A stretch of 52,860 nucleotides of DNA from Oscillospiraceae bacterium (GCA_017439555.1 JAFSIZ010000148.1:1-52860), one strand, 5' to 3'. Shown: positions 1 through 7,963, counted from the stretch's first letter. Notes: a model not told the origin generated them from the letters alone. Made by a program: numbers and translations.

Positions 1-215
1 CCTTGTCTCGCTGTGGCTCGGTCACGTCGCGGTTCTGATAGTCCACCGGACTATCATTCATTGCCGCGCCGACACTCCGCTCACGCTCCGCTACCTCAAG
101 GGAAAGGCTCTTGTTGATATCCCTCCCCGTAGAAAACGACCTGCATCCGGGGGAAGGCTCCTCTTGCGCTTCAAGTGGAGCCTTTAAGACTTATGCCTAC
201 AGGTGTTATCAACGT
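1..215. repeat. structured non-coding DNA, possible dispersed intergenic repeat
   Basis: No convincing gene is present here. The stretch holds a perfect 8-bp inverted repeat with a 3-base loop (37-55, GATAGTCC/GGACTATC) and a second imperfect one formed by AAGGCTCC near 154 and GGAGCCTT near 177. Such hairpin-rich blocks next to gene ends resemble the dispersed intergenic repeats of gut Firmicutes, but no second copy lies in this window, so repetition is inferred, not seen. Confidence 0.35.
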
Positions 216-230
216 TTGCAGAAAAGTAAT

Positions 231-275
231 AAAAAAACTCCTCTGTGGATTTTCCACAGAGGAGTTTGCGTTTTT
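231..275. terminator. bidirectional rho-independent terminator of the malic enzyme gene
   Basis: A 15-bp perfect stem (235-249 with 253-267, AAACTCCTCTGTGGA and its complement) has a 3-base loop. On the minus strand it is followed by a run of T, eight bases beyond the malic enzyme stop codon. T-rich sequence also follows on the plus strand. Confidence 0.9.
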
Positions 276-282
276 AATGAGG

Positions 283-1455
283 TTAGATTCTTGCAACGCC
301 GGTCTTTCTTGCAGCTTCTGCAACAGCAGCAGCAACAGCCGGAGCAACCTTCGGATCTGTCGGCTCGATGATGATGCGGTCTGCACGGAGCTCTTCCTCA
401 GGAATGAGGTTTGCGATAGCGTATGCAGCAGCAACCTTCATCTCGTCGTTGATGTCGCTTGCGCGAACGTCGAGAGCACCGCGGAAGATACCCGGGAATG
501 CGAGGAGGTTGTTGATCTGGTTCGGGAAGTCGGAACGGCCTGTACCAACAACAGCAGCGCCTGCAGCGATTGCTTCATCCGGGAAGATTTCCGGAGTCGG
601 GTTGGACATAACGAATACCATCGGATCCTTGTTCATTGAACGGACCATATCCTGTGTGATGATGCCCGGGCCGGAGAGACCGAATACAACGTCTGCGCCA
701 ACCATAACATCAGCAAGAGAACCTGCAACCTTGTTCTTGTTTGTGATCTTAGCCATAGCTTCCTTCTCGGAGTTGAGGCCGTCTCTGCCTTCGTAGATAG
801 CACCCTTTCTGTCGCAGAGGATAACTTCCTTGAGGCCGAGAGCCATGAGGAGACGTGTAACAGCGATAGCAGCAGCGCCTGCGCCGGAAACAACAGCCTT
901 AAGATCGCCGATGTTCTTCTTTGTGAGGCGGCAAGCACCGATCATTGCTGCTGCGGAAACAACAGCTGTGCCGTGCTGGTCGTCATGGAATATCGGAATG
1001 TCGCAGACTTCCTTGAGCTTGCGCTCGATCTCGAAGCAGCGCGGAGCTGCGATATCTTCGAGGTTGATTCCGCCAAATGATCCTGCGAGGAGCTGGATTG
1101 TGCGAACAATCTCGTCAACGTCCTTGGAACGAACGCAGAGAGGGAATGCATCAACGCCACCGAATGCCTTGAAGAGAACGCACTTGCCTTCCATAACAGG
1201 CATACCTGCTTCCGGGCCGATGTCGCCAAGGCCGAGAACAGCAGTACCGTCTGTAACAACAGCAACGAGGTTGCCGCGGCGTGTGTACTTGTAGGAAAGA
1301 TCAACGTCCTTGCTGATCTCGAGGCACGGCTCTGCAACACCCGGTGTGTATGCAACAGAGAGGTCATCCTTTGTAGCTACGGGGCAACGGCAAGTTACTT
1401 CAATCTTGCCCTGCCACTCAGCGTGCTTAATAATAGCTTCTTTTTTGTAGTCCAT
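283..1455 (-). CDS. NAD(P)-dependent malic enzyme (malate dehydrogenase, oxaloacetate-decarboxylating)
   Basis: A 390-residue cytoplasmic enzyme that oxidatively decarboxylates malate to pyruvate and CO2, reducing NAD(P)+. The bacterial short-form malic enzyme motifs are present: YTPGVAEPCLEI near the N-terminus, VTDGTAVLGLGDIGPEAG, the metal/substrate segment GINLEDIAAPRCFEIE, FHDDQHGTA, and the nucleotide-binding VSGAGAAAIAVTRLL. The start at 1455 is chosen because GAAAGGAAGT lies seven bases upstream; an extended frame to 1503 has no RBS and runs into the promoter leader. It is monocistronic, with its own promoter (1519-1547) and terminator (231-275). The cofactor (NAD or NADP) cannot be decided from sequence alone. 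Confidence 0.95.
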   Translation of the reverse strand: MDYKKEAIIKHAEWQGKIEVTCRCPVATKDDLSVAYTPGVAEPCLEISKDVDLSYKYTRRGNLVAVVTDGTAVLGLGDIGPEAGMPVMEGKCVLFKAFGGVDAFPLCVRSKDVDEIVRTIQLLAGSFGGINLEDIAAPRCFEIERKLKEVCDIPIFHDDQHGTAVVSAAAMIGACRLTKKNIGDLKAVVSGAGAAAIAVTRLLMALGLKEVILCDRKGAIYEGRDGLNSEKEAMAKITNKNKVAGSLADVMVGADVVFGLSGPGIITQDMVRSMNKDPMVFVMSNPTPEIFPDEAIAAGAAVVGTGRSDFPNQINNLLAFPGIFRGALDVRASDINDEMKVAAAYAIANLIPEEELRADRIIIEPTDPKVAPAVAAAVAEAARKTGVARI

Positions 1456-1518
1456 AGTAATACTTCCTTTCACAAATTTTATATCTGCGCGATAAAATCG
1501 CAAATTTTGCTATATAAC

Positions 1519-1547
1519 ATTGTATCATCTTTTATGCCTTTTTGCAA
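1519..1547 (-). promoter_or_regulatory. sigma-A-type promoter of the malic enzyme gene
   Basis: On the minus strand, TTGCAA (1547-1542), a 17-base spacer, then TACAAT (1524-1519). This gives a leader of about 60 bases before the ATG at 1455. Confidence 0.7.
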
Positions 1548-1563
1548 TGCTTCTTTTGACAAA

Positions 1564-1717
1564 AAAACGCATAAACGGCGAGAATTATTGGACATTTTTA
1601 ACTGTCAGAGCCTTCCTCTGCGGCTTTTTGCGCGAGCGCCGCTGTAAGCTGATCGAGCATGCTGTCATATGAGGAAGATGAGGACGAGTTCTCTTCCTTC
1701 TTCGGTTCGGGAGCAGG
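1564..1717. repeat. 154-bp direct repeat, copy 1 (3' end of TIR gene)
   Basis: It matches 2561-2714 with about four mismatches over 154 bases. It covers the last codons of the TIR gene and about 34 bases after its stop codon. The match continues past the stop, so it is a DNA duplication or gene conversion and not only protein-level similarity. Confidence 0.9.
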
Positions 1718-2452
1718 TTCAGGTTCAGGTTCAGGCTCGGGCACAGGCTCAGGTTCAGGTTCGGGCTCGGGCACAGGCTCACTTTTTGACTCAGCATACG
1801 CCGCAGTGAGGCTTGCGAGCATACTGTCGTAATCCGGGATGGAATAGGTATCTTCCTTCTTCGGTTCGGGCTCGGGCTCGGGTTCGGGTTCGGATTCAGG
1901 CTCAGGCTCGGGTTTTGACTCAGCATATACCGCGGTGAGGCTTGCGAGTATGCTGTCATAATCGGTGGAGGATGTGTGCGTTTCTCTCTGCTTGACTTTC
2001 TCAATCTTTGCCTTCTGCATAAATTCGTTGACACACGCCTCGACGGTGTCATATTTGAAGGCTTCGACACTTTGCAATGCAGTGACATCAATCCACCACA
2101 TCTGATAGCGCGCAGGCACATCACTGTCCTCTATCTGATCGATAAAGATTATGTAGACGTTTTTTTTGGCAAACCGCTTTGCGATTTCATATTCCTTGTG
2201 AACATAGGAGCGCTCTTTGCTCAGGAGATTTTTCGAAAGAAACATTATAACGGCTTCGCAACCTTTGATGTTTTCTGCTATGATCTCTTCCCATTTCGCG
2301 CCGATTTCAATGCCATAGTCATACCACATATTGATTCCGGAATTGTACATCTCGGAAGCATACCGCGCAACGGCTGTTTCATCATCGGAGTTATAGCTCA
2401 CGAAATAGTATTTACCTTCATTGTTGGCGTCAAATCCAAGATATCTTGCCAT
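1598..2452 (-). CDS. TIR-domain protein with Pro-Glu repeats and three copies of a YDSMLxxLTAA motif
   Basis: A 284-residue protein without signal peptide. Residues 13-150 form a bacterial TIR domain: [11 protein letters not shown] opening strand, [18 protein letters not shown], and a VHKE segment (84-87) whose Glu87 sits where the catalytic Glu of NAD-cleaving TIR proteins lies (SARM1 WVHKE). NADase activity is therefore plausible but unproven. Residues 155-284 are a Pro-Glu-rich tail with three copies of a short helical motif (about 165-179, 208-222, 262-276), ending in EEGSDS. The same motif and ending occur in the LRR protein encoded just upstream. The start is the ATG at 2452, with AAGGAGG ten bases before it; a GTG at 2461 is too close to that RBS. 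Signalling or defence is the likely role; the exact function is unknown. Confidence 0.8.
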   Translation of the reverse strand: MARYLGFDANNEGKYYFVSYNSDDETAVARYASEMYNSGINMWYDYGIEIGAKWEEIIAENIKGCEAVIMFLSKNLLSKERSYVHKEYEIAKRFAKKNVYIIFIDQIEDSDVPARYQMWWIDVTALQSVEAFKYDTVEACVNEFMQKAKIEKVKQRETHTSSTDYDSILASLTAVYAESKPEPEPESEPEPEPEPEPKKEDTYSIPDYDSMLASLTAAYAESKSEPVPEPEPEPEPVPEPEPEPEPAPEPKKEENSSSSSSYDSMLDQLTAALAQKAAEEGSDS

Positions 2453-2520
2453 CGGCGACACACCTCCTTGTGAAAACCGTCATTAATTCTATGAGCTTAT
2501 CATAATGCGGCGTAGAATTT

Positions 2521-2554
2521 AAGTAGCAAGGCAGCAAACGCTGTAATGCTACTT
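2521..2554. other. intergenic hairpin between LRR and TIR genes
   Basis: An outer 8-bp stem (AAGTAGCA/TGCTACTT) encloses an inner CAGC/GCTG stem. No T-run follows on either strand, so it is not a normal terminator. It lies between the LRR stop and the TIR start and could shape the transcript or its decay. Confidence 0.4.
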
Positions 2555-2560
2555 CTCTTG

Positions 2561-2714
2561 AAAACGCATAAACGGCGAGAATTATTGGACATTTTTAACT
2601 GTCAGAGCCTTCCTCTGCGGCTTTTTGCGCGAGCGCGGCTGTGAGCTGATCGAGCATGCTGTCATATGAGGAAGATGAGGACGAGCTCTCTTCCTTCTTC
2701 GGCTCGGGAGCAGG
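2561..2714. repeat. 154-bp direct repeat, copy 2 (3' end of LRR gene)
   Basis: Partner of 1564-1717. A further partial copy lies inside the LRR gene near 2745-2825, making a tandem of the Ser-rich [11 protein letters not shown] unit. Confidence 0.9.
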
Positions 2715-3497
2715 CGTTGATTCTTCCTTGCCTGCAGCAAAAGCAGCTGTGAGCTGATCAAGCATACTGTCATATGAGGAAGACGAGGACGAGCTCTCCT
2801 CCTTCTTCGGCTCGGGAGCAGGCGCCGGCGCTTTTTTTGGTGTCGGCGAAGGAGCTTCTTTCGAAGAGGCAAACTCGGCCGCAAGGCTTGCGAGCATTGC
2901 ATCTTCAGTCGAGGATGAAGAAGATTTTACAGGAGCAGGAGCAGGCGCAGGAGCCGGTGCCGGCTTTTTTGGTGCCGGAGGCGGCGTTGCAGGCTTCTTC
3001 GGAGCCGGTGTCGCTGCAGGAGCAGCTTTTTTCGGCGCAGGTGCTGCGGCAGCGGCACTGCGGTTTTCAAAGACAACATTCACAGACCCGGGCACGCCGA
3101 GCGGCATTGTTCTTCCTCGGAACGCCGTCGGCAAAACGAGTTTTTTAAGAGCTGTGCAGCCCTCAAATGCGCAATCGTCGATTGCTGTGACGCTATCGGG
3201 AATAAGGAGCTCCTCGAGACTTGTGCAATCCTTGAAAGCACCCCAACCGATTGAGGTCAGACCAAAGGGGATAACAATGCGGCGAAGCTGTGTGCAGCTA
3301 CTGAATGCATTCCAGCCGAGAATCTTTATGCTGTCGGGCAAAACAACATCTGTGATGCCTGTGCAGCTCATAAACGCATTGCCGCCTATTTCCTCAACGC
3401 CTGCAGAAAATTTGATTTCCGTGATGTCTGCGCGCTCATAATAGGCATATCTCTCTATAGTTTTTGTCCCTTCAGGGATGAATTCAACCTTTGCCAA
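2595..3497 (-). CDS. BspA-type leucine-rich-repeat protein sharing the C-terminal motif of the TIR protein
   Basis: A 300-residue protein without signal peptide, so probably cytoplasmic, unlike most BspA/LRR_5 proteins, which are surface exposed. Residues 5-130 hold about five LRR_5 units (pattern AFxxCTxLxxLxIPxSVxxI, for example around 84-106). Residues 147-190 are Ala-Pro-Lys rich. Three helical motifs follow at about 198-212 (EDAMLASLAAEFA), 242-256 and 278-292 ([11 protein letters not shown]), separated by poly-Ser and PEPKKEE linkers. The last 29 residues nearly match the end of the TIR protein, which is encoded 142 bases downstream on the same strand. It may be a sensor or scaffold paired with the TIR protein. 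Confidence 0.8.
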   Translation of the reverse strand: MAKVEFIPEGTKTIERYAYYERADITEIKFSAGVEEIGGNAFMSCTGITDVVLPDSIKILGWNAFSSCTQLRRIVIPFGLTSIGWGAFKDCTSLEELLIPDSVTAIDDCAFEGCTALKKLVLPTAFRGRTMPLGVPGSVNVVFENRSAAAAAPAPKKAAPAATPAPKKPATPPPAPKKPAPAPAPAPAPVKSSSSSTEDAMLASLAAEFASSKEAPSPTPKKAPAPAPEPKKEESSSSSSSYDSMLDQLTAAFAAGKEESTPAPEPKKEESSSSSSSYDSMLDQLTAALAQKAAEEGSDS

Positions 3498-3547
3498 AAT
3501 TCTCCACTCCTGTTTATTGTTTTGATTAATATAAGTTTACCACGAAG

Positions 3548-3585
3548 CGGCAAAAAAGTAAAGCAGAGTTGATGCAAACTCTGCT
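3548..3585 (-). terminator. hairpin with T-rich tail upstream of the LRR gene
   Basis: A 9-bp stem AGCAGAGTT/AACTCTGCT (3562-3570, 3577-3585) is followed on the minus strand by a T-rich stretch. It lies before the LRR gene and beyond no minus-strand gene, so it may attenuate LRR transcription or stop antisense transcripts. Confidence 0.4.
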
Positions 3586-3623
3586 CGGGTTCTCGGAAAA
3601 GATATGAGTGCATCAGGCGCATA

Positions 3624-3652
3624 TTGACAAAAAAGCGCCCGGGGGATATAAT
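3624..3652 (+). promoter_or_regulatory. perfect consensus sigma-A promoter driving the cobalamin riboswitch
   Basis: TTGACA at 3624-3629, a 17-base spacer and TATAAT at 3647-3652. Transcription would begin near 3660, just before the riboswitch. A fully consensus promoter fits a gene controlled by attenuation. Confidence 0.85.
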
Positions 3653-3675
3653 TAACGGGAATTCAATATTACCAC

Positions 3676-3878
3676 GGATGTGTCGGCCGCGCTGCTTTTG
3701 GGCACGGTCGGTGAAAAGGGAACCGGGTGAAATTCCCGGACGGTAACCGCCGCCGTGTGCGTGTGAGCCCCGAAGCTTTTTCGGTGAAAGCCGGTCATTG
3801 GGAAACTGAGAAGGCAAAGCTTTCGGGATGCGGAAATATCCGCGTAGCGCGTGAGTCGGAAGACCTGCATTGACATCG
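3676..3878 (+). promoter_or_regulatory. cobalamin (adenosylcobalamin) riboswitch
   Basis: It carries the conserved landmarks of the family: GGTGAAAAGGGAA near 3709-3722, the GGTGAAATTCCCGGACGGT-type core near 3726-3745, the GCCGGTCATTGGGAAACTG segment near 3790, and a B12 box (GTGAGTCGGAAGACCTGC) at about 3851-3868. A short closing stem GATGT/ACATC frames it. It is followed by a terminator before the next gene, so high B12 should switch expression off. Confidence 0.93.
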
Positions 3879-3985
3879 CCTTGTAATGAGTCCTGAGGAT
3901 TCCGGAGGCGGTTTTGAGCTTCACGCAGAATTGTTCTCTGTGCGTGGGGCTTGCTTGTGGTGAACGCACACAGAAAATGAGTCGG

Positions 3986-4020
3986 CTGTGGCAAATTATA
4001 ATTTGCCGCAGTCTTTTTTA
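3986..4020 (+). terminator. expression-platform terminator of the B12 riboswitch
   Basis: An 11-bp stem (CTGTGGCAAAT/ATTTGCCGCAG with one G-T pair, loop TATA) is followed by TCTTTTTT, 28 bases before the start codon at 4049. Another hairpin just upstream (about 3940-3973) could serve as the competing structure. Confidence 0.85.
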
Positions 4021-4048
4021 TTTGCGGCAGGGAAAGGATGATGTTACT

Positions 4049-6079
4049 ATGAAGAGAACAAAGAGATTTCTTGCGTGTCTGCTCGCTTTCGCAATGCTTC
4101 TGTCATTGTGTGTCGGTGCAACGGATGTGCAGGAGGAAGAGGCGGCAAACGGAGCGCTGATAGGCGAGCTTGCAGGCATAATGGAGGAAAACAGCTCGCC
4201 TGCGGATTGGATCGCGTTTGACCTTGCCGCCTGTGGAGAGCAGGTGTCGGATGCGCAGAAGGAGGCACTGGTTGCGGCAACAAAGGAAGCTGTCACATCG
4301 GAATATGCTGCTGTGACTGATTTTGCAAAGGCGCTTATAATCTTTGCAAAGCTTCGCGAGGACATATCTGTGCTTGAGGTTGATGTTGCTGAGAAGATAA
4401 ACGCCACAACCGGATATGCGACATATGCCTCTGCCATCTGGGCGCTTATTGCAGACTCCTTTGAAGAGGTTTCGCTTTCCGATGAGCAGAAGCGCGCGGC
4501 AGTCGCAAAAATCTCGGAGAATATGAATGAGAGCGGAATGCTTTTCGGCTCTTACGGCGGCTATACGTATGACGACCCGGATTCAACAGGCGCCGCTGTC
4601 GGTGCTATGGCATATCTCATAGACGAGGCGGATACCTATGGCGCAAACGCCGTCTTTGAAAAGATGATTTCCGCGCTCTCAGCCGCGCAGACGGAGACAG
4701 GGTCATATGGCAGTGCCTGCACTGATGCTTTCGTCATAATCGGGCTGTGCGCCGCAGGTATCGACGCGGACAGCGATGAGAGGTTTATAAAGGGCGAAAA
4801 CAGCCTTATGGACGGGCTTTTAAGCTATGTCACGGAGGGCGGCCTCAAGGGCTATGACGGAAATGTCGATATTGCGTGGTCAACCGAACAGGGGCTTCGC
4901 GCACTTATCGCATATCACGGCTTCAAAGAGGCAGGCGGCGCATATAACCTCTATTACACAGCTCCCGAAGCAGAAGAGGACGGCGGAGATGAGAGTGGAA
5001 AAGACGAAGATACAACAACGTCTCAGGGCGGCGGTCTCAATGCGGATATAAGCAAGAATGAGCAGAGCGGAGGCTCCGCACCTGACATTTCCAACGAGGA
5101 AAATGAAGAGCAGGCAAAGCTCATAACCGTCACATTTGAGATGCTGACCCACGAGGACACGTGGATTTCCGCATACGCTGTGGAGCTTCGGGAAAACGCA
5201 ACTGTAAAGGAGCTTATTGCAAAGGTGTTTTCCGAATATGGAGTCGCAAGCAGCGGCCTTTCATCGGGATATCTTCGCTCGGTAACGTTTGAGGGCGAAA
5301 AGCTCGGCGAGTTTGACAGAGGTCCGGGAAGCGGCTGGCAATATTTTATTAATAAAGACCTTCCGCAGATAGGGATATCGGATTATAAGCTGAGCGACGG
5401 AGATTTCGTCTCGCTCAGATACACCGCGGATTATGCGGACGGTGACGAAGAACACAAAGAGCCTGTGAAGAGCGAAGAAGAGGATAAGGCTGCCGAGGAA
5501 GAAAAGGAGCAGGAGATCGAGCCTGCAAAGACGAATCCCTATTCGGATGTTGCGGAGAGTGATTGGTATTTCGAATCGGTTATGAAGGCGGAACAGCTCG
5601 GGCTTATGAAGGGTGTTGGCGAAAATTCATTTGCGCCGCAGAGCGGGCTTACGCGCGCGATGTTTGTCACGGTGCTCTATCGTATTGAGGGCTCTCCCGA
5701 GGCGGAGGAAAGCTCTGTGTATAAAGATGTAAAAGCCGGCTCGTGGTATGCGGCGGCTGTTTCCTGGGCAAGCAAAAACGGAATTGTAAACGGAACGGGC
5801 GCGCAAACCTTCTCCCCCGATGCCGCGGTGACACGTGAGCAGATGGCGGCGCTTGCTTGGCGTTATGCAAAATATAAAGGCAAGGCGGAAAACAGCGGCA
5901 TAGGCGCGGCATTTGCTGACAGCTCGGGCATTTCGGAATATGCAAAAGAGGCGGTCAGCTGGGCAGATTCTGCAGGCATTATGTCGGGCAGCGGCGGAAG
6001 CTTCAGGCCGCGCGAAGGCGCAAAGCGATGTGAGGCGGCTGCGGTTTTCGTGCGCCTGTATGATGTGATAATTGAATAA
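4049..6079 (+). CDS. SLH-anchored transcobalamin-like (DUF4430) cell-surface protein
   Basis: 676 residues. Residues 1-24 are a signal peptide (Lys/Arg then a hydrophobic core). Residues 30-310 are helical and resemble the alpha/alpha barrel of the eukaryotic cobalamin-binding/prenyltransferase-like fold. After an acidic Gly-rich linker, residues 355-470 form a DUF4430 domain (VTFEMLTHED start, GPGSGWQYFIN core), the bacterial relative of the transcobalamin/intrinsic-factor C-terminal domain. Residues 490-676 are three SLH repeats that bind the cell wall polymer. The start at 4049 follows GGAAAGG; the open frame further upstream runs through the terminator. Control by a B12 riboswitch supports a role in capturing cobalamin or corrinoids at the surface. 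No B12 permease is next to it. Confidence 0.85.
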   Translation: MKRTKRFLACLLAFAMLLSLCVGATDVQEEEAANGALIGELAGIMEENSSPADWIAFDLAACGEQVSDAQKEALVAATKEAVTSEYAAVTDFAKALIIFAKLREDISVLEVDVAEKINATTGYATYASAIWALIADSFEEVSLSDEQKRAAVAKISENMNESGMLFGSYGGYTYDDPDSTGAAVGAMAYLIDEADTYGANAVFEKMISALSAAQTETGSYGSACTDAFVIIGLCAAGIDADSDERFIKGENSLMDGLLSYVTEGGLKGYDGNVDIAWSTEQGLRALIAYHGFKEAGGAYNLYYTAPEAEEDGGDESGKDEDTTTSQGGGLNADISKNEQSGGSAPDISNEENEEQAKLITVTFEMLTHEDTWISAYAVELRENATVKELIAKVFSEYGVASSGLSSGYLRSVTFEGEKLGEFDRGPGSGWQYFINKDLPQIGISDYKLSDGDFVSLRYTADYADGDEEHKEPVKSEEEDKAAEEEKEQEIEPAKTNPYSDVAESDWYFESVMKAEQLGLMKGVGENSFAPQSGLTRAMFVTVLYRIEGSPEAEESSVYKDVKAGSWYAAAVSWASKNGIVNGTGAQTFSPDAAVTREQMAALAWRYAKYKGKAENSGIGAAFADSSGISEYAKEAVSWADSAGIMSGSGGSFRPREGAKRCEAAAVFVRLYDVIIE

Positions 6080-6150
6080 AGAGTGAAAAAGGAACACGGC
6101 GCAATGCATTTTCAGTATGCGGATTTATTTCCAAATTGTTAAATTATATC

Positions 6151-6179
6151 TTGAAATATAAAACACTTTAAGTTATAAT
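6151..6179 (+). promoter_or_regulatory. sigma-A promoter of xpt and the nucleoside lipoprotein gene
   Basis: TTGAAA at 6151-6156, 17-base spacer, TATAAT at 6174-6179. The leader of about 35 bases leaves no room for a purine riboswitch, which often precedes xpt in Firmicutes. Confidence 0.75.
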
Positions 6180-6218
6180 ATAATAAACTATTTTTTGACA
6201 AAAGCCGGGAGAATATTT

Positions 6219-6791
6219 ATGCAACTTCTTGAAGAAAGAATCAGGCGCGACGGCATAGTCCGCGAGGGAAACGTCTTAAAGGTTGACAGTTTCCTGAATC
6301 ATCAGATTGATGTTGAGCTTTTAAACGAGATCGGCAAGGAGTTTCTGCGCCTGTTCGGAGATGAGGGCGTTAACAAGATCCTCACGATCGAGGCCTCGGG
6401 AATCGGCATTGCGTGTGTTGCGGCGCAATATTTCAAGGTGCCTGTCGTGTTTGCAAAGAAGGCGGCATCAAAGAACATTTCCGGTGATACATATACAAGC
6501 TGTGTGCATTCCTTCACGAAGGATAAATATTATGACATTATGGTTTCAAAGGATTTCCTCGGGGAGGGTGACCGTGTGCTCGTGATAGATGATTTTCTTG
6601 CGAAGGGTGCGGCGCTCCTCGGCCTTACGGATATCATAAAACAGTCGGGAGCTGAGCTTGTCGGCGCCGGAATAGTCATCGAAAAGGCGTTTCAGGACGG
6701 CGGAAAGAAAATCCGTGATATGGGAATCAGGGTCGAGAGCCTTGCCCGTGTTGCGTCCATGTCCCCTGAGGGCGGCGTGGTATTTGCGTAG
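6219..6791 (+). CDS. xpt: xanthine phosphoribosyltransferase
   Basis: A 190-residue cytoplasmic enzyme joining xanthine to PRPP to give XMP in purine salvage. It shows the PRPP-binding motif [13 protein letters not shown] (near residues 124-136), [15 protein letters not shown], and [11 protein letters not shown], all typical of Xpt; length matches the family. The start [12 protein letters not shown] at 6219 aligns with other Xpt proteins and has GGGAGA upstream; a TTG eight codons earlier is rejected. It precedes the BMP lipoprotein gene by 48 bases with no terminator between, so uptake of nucleosides and salvage of bases are probably co-expressed. Confidence 0.95.
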   Translation: MQLLEERIRRDGIVREGNVLKVDSFLNHQIDVELLNEIGKEFLRLFGDEGVNKILTIEASGIGIACVAAQYFKVPVVFAKKAASKNISGDTYTSCVHSFTKDKYYDIMVSKDFLGEGDRVLVIDDFLAKGAALLGLTDIIKQSGAELVGAGIVIEKAFQDGGKKIRDMGIRVESLARVASMSPEGGVVFA

Positions 6792-6839
6792 TGAAAGCGC
6801 AAAAGGTGCGTTTCACATATATTAAGGAGGTCAAACATC

Positions 6840-7952
6840 ATGGCAAAAAGACTTTTGGCAATCATCCTCGCAGCAGTAATGGTATTTGCTCTTGCAGCTT
6901 GTACCGCACCCACAGGTGAGCCCGTAGACGGCGGCGCCGAATCCGGACTCAAGCCCATCGCAAAAGAAGACGTTAAGGTCGGTTTCGTCTATATCGGCGA
7001 CATCAACGACGGCGGCTACACACAGGCTCACGACAAGGGCAGACTTGCTCTTGAAGCAGCCGGCTTTGAATGCCTCTACAAGGAAAACATTCCTGAGAGC
7101 GCAGACTGTGAAGTCGCAGTTCGCGAGCTTGTAGACGCAGGCTGCAATGGTATCTTCACAACAAGCGTCGGTCATATGGATTACACAGAGACCGTTGCAA
7201 AGGAATATCCGGAAATCTATTTCAACCATGCAACAGGCTACAAGACTCTTCCGAACATGTGCAACTACATGGGCAGAGTTATCGAAGCTCGCTACCTTGC
7301 AGGTATCGTTGCAGGTATGAAGACTGAGGCTAACAAGATCGGTTATGTCGCAGCAATGCAGATTCCTGAGTGCATCCGCGGTATCAACGCATTCACACTC
7401 GGCGTACAGTCTGTAAATCCGGAAGCAACTGTTGAAGTTATCTGGACAAATACATGGTATGATCCTGCTGTTGAGAAGCAGGCAGCTATCGAGCTCCTCG
7501 ACAAGGGCTGCGACGTTATCGAGCAGCATCAGGACTCTCCGGCTCCGCAGCTCGCAGCACAGGAGAAGGGCAAGTTCGCTATCGGCTACAACACTCCGAC
7601 TCCGGACGCAGCACCGAAGGCATACCTCACAGCTCCGCTCTTCCATTGGGACAAGTTCTATGTTGACTGCGTAAACCGCGTTGTTGACGGAACATGGGAG
7701 CCGGCATCATATTGGGAAGGCCTCGCATCCGGTTGGGTTGGTCTTGACGAGCTTTCAGACCTCTGCGCAGAAGGCACAGCTGAAAAGGTTGAGGCTGCAA
7801 AGCAGGGCATCATCGACGGTTCTCTCGTTCTCTTCTCAGGCGAGATTAAGGATCAGGATGGCAACGTCAAGTATACAGACGGAATGCCGAACGAGGACAT
7901 CTACAACATGAACTGGTTCATCGAAGGCGTTATCGGCACAATCGACGGCTAA
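6840..7952 (+). CDS. BMP-family nucleoside-binding lipoprotein of an ABC transporter
   Basis: 370 residues with lipobox LAAC (Cys21), so anchored outside the membrane. The body is a Bmp/Med-type periplasmic-binding fold: VKVGFVYIGDINDGGY near residue 44, FTTSVGHMDYTETVAKEYP, and GYVAAMQIPECIRGINAFTLG. Family members (BmpA, PnrA, B. subtilis NupN/YufN) bind purine nucleosides. It has a strong RBS (AAGGAGG at 6824-6830), is followed by a terminator and then by the ATPase and two permeases. The terminator probably keeps the binding protein more abundant than the transporter. It lies directly after xpt, which supports purine nucleosides as substrate. Confidence 0.93.
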   Translation: MAKRLLAIILAAVMVFALAACTAPTGEPVDGGAESGLKPIAKEDVKVGFVYIGDINDGGYTQAHDKGRLALEAAGFECLYKENIPESADCEVAVRELVDAGCNGIFTTSVGHMDYTETVAKEYPEIYFNHATGYKTLPNMCNYMGRVIEARYLAGIVAGMKTEANKIGYVAAMQIPECIRGINAFTLGVQSVNPEATVEVIWTNTWYDPAVEKQAAIELLDKGCDVIEQHQDSPAPQLAAQEKGKFAIGYNTPTPDAAPKAYLTAPLFHWDKFYVDCVNRVVDGTWEPASYWEGLASGWVGLDELSDLCAEGTAEKVEAAKQGIIDGSLVLFSGEIKDQDGNVKYTDGMPNEDIYNMNWFIEGVIGTIDG

Positions 7953-7963
7953 ATCACAAGAAC

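Noticed and set aside
1598..2452. Reading the Pro-Glu tail of the TIR protein as a cell-wall-spanning or surface region
   Set aside because: There is no signal peptide or anchor; the tail looks like a flexible intracellular linker carrying short motifs.
3455..3994. Open frame on the minus strand over the B12 riboswitch
   Set aside because: The DNA is explained by a conserved RNA structure; the predicted protein has no recognisable feature.
6831..7646. 271-codon open frame antisense to the nucleoside lipoprotein gene
   Set aside because: Cys/Val-rich composition, no RBS and no family signature; it is the mirror of a codon-biased real gene.
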